NCBI RefSeq assembly: GCF_022788715.1
Contig: NZ_CP085167.1
Coordinates: forward strand, 2,245,001-2,309,000
Reading direction: 5' to 3'
DNA length: 64,000 nucleotides
From: Sulfitobacter sp. DSM 110093
GTDB lineage: Bacteria; Pseudomonadota; Alphaproteobacteria; Rhodobacterales; Rhodobacteraceae
In this document: positions 60,619-64,000 of the stretch, piece by piece
Position numbering within the stretch: the stretch's first letter is position 1
How the letters are laid out: the number at the start of each line of letters is the position of its first letter
The notes under the pieces: model-generated
What the model saw: only the letters and a program-made list of their open reading frames with translations
The model's database searches: none
What the model was told of the DNA's origin: nothing
Position numbers and translations under genes: made by a program

Positions 60619-61398
60619 ATGCGCCCCTCTTCTGAAAAGTCCGGCGCAGACCTTGCGCTGATCCAACTGCTTCCCAACGCGCTGACCATCACCGCCATCT
60701 GCGCGGGGCTGTCGGCGATCCGGTTCGGGGTGCAGGGCAACTATGTGCTGGCCGTGCAATTGATCCTGCTGGCCTGTGTGCTGGATGGTTTGGACGGGCG
60801 GCTTGCACGGCTCTTGCGCTCCTCCAGCCCGATGGGCGCTGAACTGGACTCGCTGGCAGATTTCCTGAACTTTGGCGTGGCGCCACCGCTGATCCTGTAT
60901 TTTTGGGCGCTGCAAGACATGCGCAGTGCGGCGTGGATTTCGGTGTTGGTCTATGCCGTCTGCTGCGTGGTACGATTGGCGCGGTTCAACGTGAACGATA
61001 AGGCCGAGGCCGAGAAGGCCAAGAATGGCGATGCGGTGGGCGAAAGCGGCTCGTTCTTTACTGGCATCCCCTCGCCCGCCGGTGCGTTGTTGGTGCTGCT
61101 GCCAATGACCGCATCCTTTGCCTTTCACAACCGGCCCATCGTGCCGGATTGGTTGATTTGTCTGCATATGGTGCTGATCGGCTTTCTGATGATCAGCCGC
61201 ATTCCCACGTGGTCGTTCAAAACCACCAAAGTCTCGCGGCGTCATGTGAAGTACCTGCTGGTGGGCGTGGCGATTTTTGCCGCCGCACTGGCGACCTATG
61301 CTTGGACCACATTGGTTGCCCTTTGTGTGGCCTATATCGGCATGGTGGTCTGGGGCCTGCTGCGGGCAAGGAAAACGACTAAAACCAAAAGGATTTAA
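60619..61398 (+). CDS. pssA: CDP-diacylglycerol-serine O-phosphatidyltransferase
   Basis: A 259-residue membrane enzyme with about seven helices that makes phosphatidylserine from CDP-diacylglycerol and serine. The motif DGLDGRLARLL...GAELDSLADF (about residues 56-82) is the CDP-alcohol phosphatidyltransferase signature. It sits after psd and one base before pmtA, so one transcript supplies the phosphatidylserine, phosphatidylethanolamine and phosphatidylcholine steps. Confidence 0.94.
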   Translation: MRPSSEKSGADLALIQLLPNALTITAICAGLSAIRFGVQGNYVLAVQLILLACVLDGLDGRLARLLRSSSPMGAELDSLADFLNFGVAPPLILYFWALQDMRSAAWISVLVYAVCCVVRLARFNVNDKAEAEKAKNGDAVGESGSFFTGIPSPAGALLVLLPMTASFAFHNRPIVPDWLICLHMVLIGFLMISRIPTWSFKTTKVSRRHVKYLLVGVAIFAAALATYAWTTLVALCVAYIGMVVWGLLRARKTTKTKRI

Positions 61399-61399
61399 G

Positions 61400-62017
61400 A
61401 TGGATATCAAGGCGGTCGAGACATCCTATGCCCGCTGGGCGCCAATCTACGACAAAACCTTTGGCGCGCTGACCAGCACCGGTCGCCGTCATGTCGTTGC
61501 CCATATTAACAAAGGCAGCGGATCGGTCCTTGAGGTGGGCGTCGGCACTGGCCTGTCCCTACCCCATTACGCGCCGCACCTTTCGGTCACTGGCATTGAT
61601 TTCAGTGATGAAATGCTGGCCAAAGCCCGCCAGCGCGTCACCCGCGAAGGGCTAAAGCATGTAACCGATCTGCGCCAGATGGACGCCCGCGACCTCGATT
61701 TCCCAGACGCCAGTTTCGACACAATCGCCGCCATGCATGTTCTGTCGGTCGTGCCCGAACCTGAGCGCGTTATGGAGGAAATCGCCCGCGTGCTTAAACC
61801 CGGTGGTAAGGTGGTCATCGCCAACCACTTTATGCGCACCAGCGGCGTGCTGGGCTTTCTTGAAAAAGTCTCGGCCCCCTTTGCCAATACGCTGGGCTGG
61901 CATTCGGATTTCGAGATGGAAACCGTGCTGCAACAAGACGCACTGCAGGTCGAAGACGAACGCGCCTTGCCGCCGATGGGTATGATGACATTTCTGATGC
62001 TGCGCAAACGCAGCTGA
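61400..62017 (+). CDS. pmtA: Phosphatidylethanolamine N-methyltransferase
   Basis: A 205-residue SAM-dependent methyltransferase. SAM-binding motif I is VLEVGVGTGLSLPHY (about residues 39-53), then GIDFSDEML, motif IV FDTIAAMHVLSVVPEPERVM and motif VI KPGGKVVIANH. Length and start (MDIKAVETSYARWAPIYDKT) fit the Rhodobacter-type PmtA that methylates phosphatidylethanolamine three times to phosphatidylcholine. AAAGGA lies 6-7 bases before the ATG. The frame is open upstream through pssA, which is not coding in this frame. Assignment is strengthened by psd-pssA context. Confidence 0.9.
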   Translation: MDIKAVETSYARWAPIYDKTFGALTSTGRRHVVAHINKGSGSVLEVGVGTGLSLPHYAPHLSVTGIDFSDEMLAKARQRVTREGLKHVTDLRQMDARDLDFPDASFDTIAAMHVLSVVPEPERVMEEIARVLKPGGKVVIANHFMRTSGVLGFLEKVSAPFANTLGWHSDFEMETVLQQDALQVEDERALPPMGMMTFLMLRKRS

Positions 62018-62048
62018 TCGCTTACGCGGCGGGGCTTGCCCCGCCCTT

Positions 62049-62468
62049 TCAGGACTTCCGGCGCAGGCGGATCACCACATCAACCGAAGCAATCTCCGCC
62101 CCGTCAGGCGCATCGGGAAGCTGCGCGATCACCAATTGCTCGGACGGCGCGTCGGTCAGTTTGCTATCGTCTTCCCAAAAGAAATGCGGGTGATCGTGCG
62201 TGTTGGTGTCAAAATAGCTTTTAGAGCCATCGACGGTCACTTCCTGCAATAGACCAGCATCACAAAAGGCGCGGAGAGTATTGTAAACCGTCGCTAGCGA
62301 CACGGCTTCGCCCTGCCCCTTGGCCGCTTCAAACAAGCTTTCTGCGGTAACGTGGCGATCTTGGCCATCGCCCACCAGAAGGCTCGCCAGCGTGACACGC
62401 TGGCGTGTAGGGCGCAGCCCGGCCTGAGCCAACCAGCTCGTCCCGACCTCTTGTTCCTGTTCGGTCAT
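62049..62468 (-). CDS. irr: Iron response regulator Irr (Fur family)
   Basis: A 139-residue Fur-family regulator. The N-terminal winged helix includes LRPTRQRVTLASLLVGDG and SLATVYNTLRAFCDAGLL (about residues 55-72), and the dimer domain has YFDTNTHDHPHFFWEDD, matching Irr histidines. Irr controls heme and iron genes in alphaproteobacteria in response to heme status. AGGAA lies before the ATG at 62468; 23 upstream codons are excluded. It is divergent from fabA, a conserved alphaproteobacterial neighbourhood. Confidence 0.92.
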   Translation of the reverse strand: MTEQEQEVGTSWLAQAGLRPTRQRVTLASLLVGDGQDRHVTAESLFEAAKGQGEAVSLATVYNTLRAFCDAGLLQEVTVDGSKSYFDTNTHDHPHFFWEDDSKLTDAPSEQLVIAQLPDAPDGAEIASVDVVIRLRRKS

Positions 62469-62512
62469 CAGTTTCCTGCCTTTCAGGGTCATATAAAGGA
62501 TGAATCCCCTGC

Positions 62513-62526
62513 TTTTCAATTGAAAA
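62513..62526. promoter_or_regulatory. 14-bp palindrome upstream of irr
   Basis: TTTTCAATTGAAAA is a perfect palindrome in the irr-fabA spacer, 45 bases before the irr start. It could bind a dimeric regulator, for example Irr itself; it does not match a motif I can name with confidence. Confidence 0.45.
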
Positions 62527-62553
62527 CCTTGCGCCATTCGGCGCAGCGGCCCC

Positions 62554-62604
62554 GTTTAACATTGCGGCCCGCCCCTTGCAGCACGCCGGGGCGCAATGTT
62601 AAAC
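62554..62604. promoter_or_regulatory. 13-bp perfect inverted repeat upstream of fabA
   Basis: GTTTAACATTGCG (62554-62566) and CGCAATGTTAAAC (62592-62604) are perfect inverted repeats with a GC-rich 25-base spacer. The right arm ends 40 bases before the fabA ATG. They may form a DNA operator or, in RNA, a leader stem. Confidence 0.6.
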
Positions 62605-62644
62605 CGAGGGCCAAGTCATAACAGATCAGCAGGAGAGCCGCAGC

Positions 62645-63154
62645 ATGGCCGACTACCCCACGAGTTTCGACAAGGAAGATCTGCTGAAATGCGCCCGCGG
62701 TGAGCTTTTCGGCCCCGGCAACGCACAGCTTCCCGCCCCACCGATGCTCATGATGGACCGGATCACCGATGTATCCGCCGATGGCGGCGCCCATGGCAAA
62801 GGCCATATCACCGCCGAGTTCGACATCACCCCGGACCTTTGGTTTTTTGAATGCCACTTCCCCGGCAACCCGATCATGCCCGGCTGTCTGGGCCTTGACG
62901 GTCTGTGGCAGTTGACCGGTTTCAACCTCGGCTGGCGCGGCTGGCAGGGACGCGGCTATGCGCTTGGCGTGGGCGAAGTGAAGCTGACCGGCATGGTCCG
63001 GCCTGAGCGTAAAATGCTAACGTATAAAATTGATTTCACCAAAGCGATCCAGACACGCCGCCTGACCATGGGTGTAGCCGATGGCATCGTCGAAGCCGAT
63101 GGCGAAGTGATCTATCAGGTGAAAGACATGAAAGTCGCGCTAAGCGAAAGCTGA
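62645..63154 (+). CDS. fabA: 3-hydroxydecanoyl-ACP dehydratase/isomerase
   Basis: A 169-residue hot-dog-fold enzyme that dehydrates 3-hydroxydecanoyl-ACP and isomerises the double bond, starting unsaturated fatty acid synthesis. The active-site stretch is [20 protein letters not shown] (about residues 67-86) with catalytic His and Asp. GGAG lies about eight bases before the ATG. A strong terminator follows directly, and no fabB or fabI gene is downstream, unlike the usual fabA-fabB grouping. Confidence 0.96.
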   Translation: MADYPTSFDKEDLLKCARGELFGPGNAQLPAPPMLMMDRITDVSADGGAHGKGHITAEFDITPDLWFFECHFPGNPIMPGCLGLDGLWQLTGFNLGWRGWQGRGYALGVGEVKLTGMVRPERKMLTYKIDFTKAIQTRRLTMGVADGIVEADGEVIYQVKDMKVALSES

Positions 63155-63173
63155 ACATCGCGTCTAACGACCT

Positions 63174-63203
63174 AAATGGGGGCCGGATGGCCCCCATTTT
63201 TTT
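63174..63203 (+). terminator. Rho-independent terminator of fabA
   Basis: AAATGGGGGCC (63174-63184) pairs with GGCCCCCATTT (63189-63199) around GGAT, followed by a T-run to 63203. It lies 20 bases after fabA and closes the transcript. Confidence 0.92.
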
Positions 63204-63224
63204 GCGTGAGTAGTGTCATTCGAT

Positions 63225-63827
63225 CTAGATGGTTTGCATCTCTTGCACCTTGCCATCATGACGGCCCGTGACCGCCGCTTCGGCCAAGACCGCCGCCACA
63301 TCCGCACGGCGTGCCTGCGCGCCTTGATCTACGTCATTGCCCAGTTTCACGGCGTCAGTCTTGGGATCATCCGTCAGTGCTACGGGCCGCAGAATCGAAT
63401 AGGTCAACCCAGAGGCCTGCAAATGCTCGTCCGCTGCTTGTTTCGCCTTTAGGTAATGGGTCATCTCGTGGTCTTCTGGCGGATTGTCTGCCCCGACCGA
63501 GCTTAGCATGACAAAGCGGTCAATCTTGGCCTCTCGGGCGAAATCCACCAGACGCTGGGCGCCTTCTCTGTCGACTTTCTCGGTCATTTCTGGCCCTGTG
63601 CTGCCGCCCGACCCTGCGGCAAAGATCACTGCATCAACACCGTCACATACGCCCGTTTGCAGGTTGGTCAAATCCCCCTGCCGCTGTTCGGTGCCTTCTG
63701 GCAGAACGGAGGTGTCAGAGCCATCACGCACCAATGCGATCGGCTCGGCCCCTCGGTCTTTCAGTTCGCTCACAAGCAGACGCCCCGTCTTACCGGTCGC
63801 ACCGGCAACAAGTATCTTCATAGTCAT
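63225..63827 (-). CDS. NAD(P)H-binding protein (NmrA/SDR-like)
   Basis: A 200-residue Rossmann-fold protein of the atypical short-chain dehydrogenase type. The dinucleotide loop is ILVAGATGKTGRLLVSEL (about residues 5-22), then AVIFAAGSGGS, FVMLSSVGADNP and YSILRPVALTDD. There is no canonical YxxxK; HYLKAKQAADEHL holds the equivalent lysine. It could be a redox sensor, a reductase or a flavin reductase-like protein. AAGGGG lies six bases before the ATG. It is monocistronic. Confidence 0.8.
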   Translation of the reverse strand: MTMKILVAGATGKTGRLLVSELKDRGAEPIALVRDGSDTSVLPEGTEQRQGDLTNLQTGVCDGVDAVIFAAGSGGSTGPEMTEKVDREGAQRLVDFAREAKIDRFVMLSSVGADNPPEDHEMTHYLKAKQAADEHLQASGLTYSILRPVALTDDPKTDAVKLGNDVDQGAQARRADVAAVLAEAAVTGRHDGKVQEMQTI

Positions 63828-63894
63828 GTAGAACCCCTTAAAATTTTGCAGATATCAAGGCGAGCGGCACATGATGCCGCCCGCCGATTGCCGT

Positions 63895-64000
63895 TCAGGA
63901 CGACAGGAAGATCGATTTAGCGTTGACGAATTCCTTCATGCCAAAGCCGCCGTGCTCACGCCCGTAGCCAGAGTTTTTCACCCCGCCGAACGGCATATTC
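63895..64000 (-). CDS. Aldehyde dehydrogenase family protein (3' end)
   Basis: Only the last 34 codons are inside the window. They encode NMPFGGVKNSGYGREHGGFG followed by MKEFVNAKSIFLSS and a stop, the C-terminal signature of NAD(P)-dependent aldehyde dehydrogenases such as succinate-semialdehyde dehydrogenase. The substrate cannot be assigned. The gene continues beyond the right edge. Confidence 0.8.
   Translation of the reverse strand, partial: NMPFGGVKNSGYGREHGGFGMKEFVNAKSIFLSS

Noticed and set aside
1..64000. Insertion sequences, prophage, integron or CRISPR array
   Set aside because: I found no transposase, integrase, phage structural gene or regularly spaced repeat by eye; a systematic repeat search was not possible.

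Overview
The window reads as a chromosomal segment of an alphaproteobacterium of the Rhodobacteraceae, most likely a marine Roseobacter-group member. I infer this from protein resemblance recalled from family knowledge, roughly 60% GC, GcrA and Irr regulators, both phosphatidylcholine routes (Pcs and PmtA), the alphaproteobacterial order miaB-phoH-ybeY-corC-lnt-metK, and a SAM/SAH riboswitch before metK, an RNA class known mainly from Rhodobacterales. The genus is not determined. No insertion sequence, prophage, CRISPR array or rRNA operon is visible. Most of the window is core genome with a few accessory islands.

Layout. 1-3.4 kb: partial MscS channel, a Pmp3/YqaE micro-protein, a CsbD-like protein, tRNA-Phe, and infA-maf-RNase E/G-yacG. 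3.4-9.9 kb: nitrilase-family amidohydrolase, a LysR regulator with a CobB sirtuin, a BCCT carrier, rpmB, phosphatidylcholine synthase and Ogt. 9.9-14 kb: ileS and a Crp/Fnr regulator. 14-20.3 kb: an accessory sugar locus of four overlapping minus-strand genes (a sucrose-phosphate-synthase-like transferase fused to a HAD phosphatase, and three further glycosyltransferases) with a divergent sulfotransferase. 20.3-31 kb: ycjX-GNAT-ycjF, truA, 6-phosphogluconate dehydrogenase, a Nudix hydrolase, a Pit phosphate transporter and argD-argF-panE. 31-35 kb: gcrA, SseB and UDG-superfamily proteins, and an ArsR regulator with an ArsP-like permease.

35-42.4 kb is the most distinctive region. A membrane histidine kinase is divergent from a LuxI-type autoinducer synthase that has no LuxR gene beside it and an unusual N-terminal extension. 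It is followed by capsule export genes (kpsT, kpsE-like), kdsA and a phosphohexomutase. The kinase-luxI intergenic region is packed with inverted repeats, including mutually exclusive hairpins that could control the luxI ribosome-binding site.

42.4-58.8 kb is core: trpF-lapA-ihfB, rpsA, a response regulator, trmB, aroA-cmk, then metK-lnt-corC-ybeY-phoH and miaB. The orientation suggests that a 3.4-kb block (trmB to cmk) has been inverted relative to the usual arrangement. Two small exported proteins sharing one domain sit between phoH and miaB. 58.8-64 kb: psd-pssA-pmtA phospholipid operon, divergent irr and fabA, an NAD(P)-binding protein and the end of an aldehyde dehydrogenase gene.

The best regulatory-RNA evidence is the metK SAM/SAH riboswitch, the terminator-like hairpins in the gcrA and rpsA leaders, and the luxI leader. 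DNA operators are suggested upstream of arsR and between irr and fabA.
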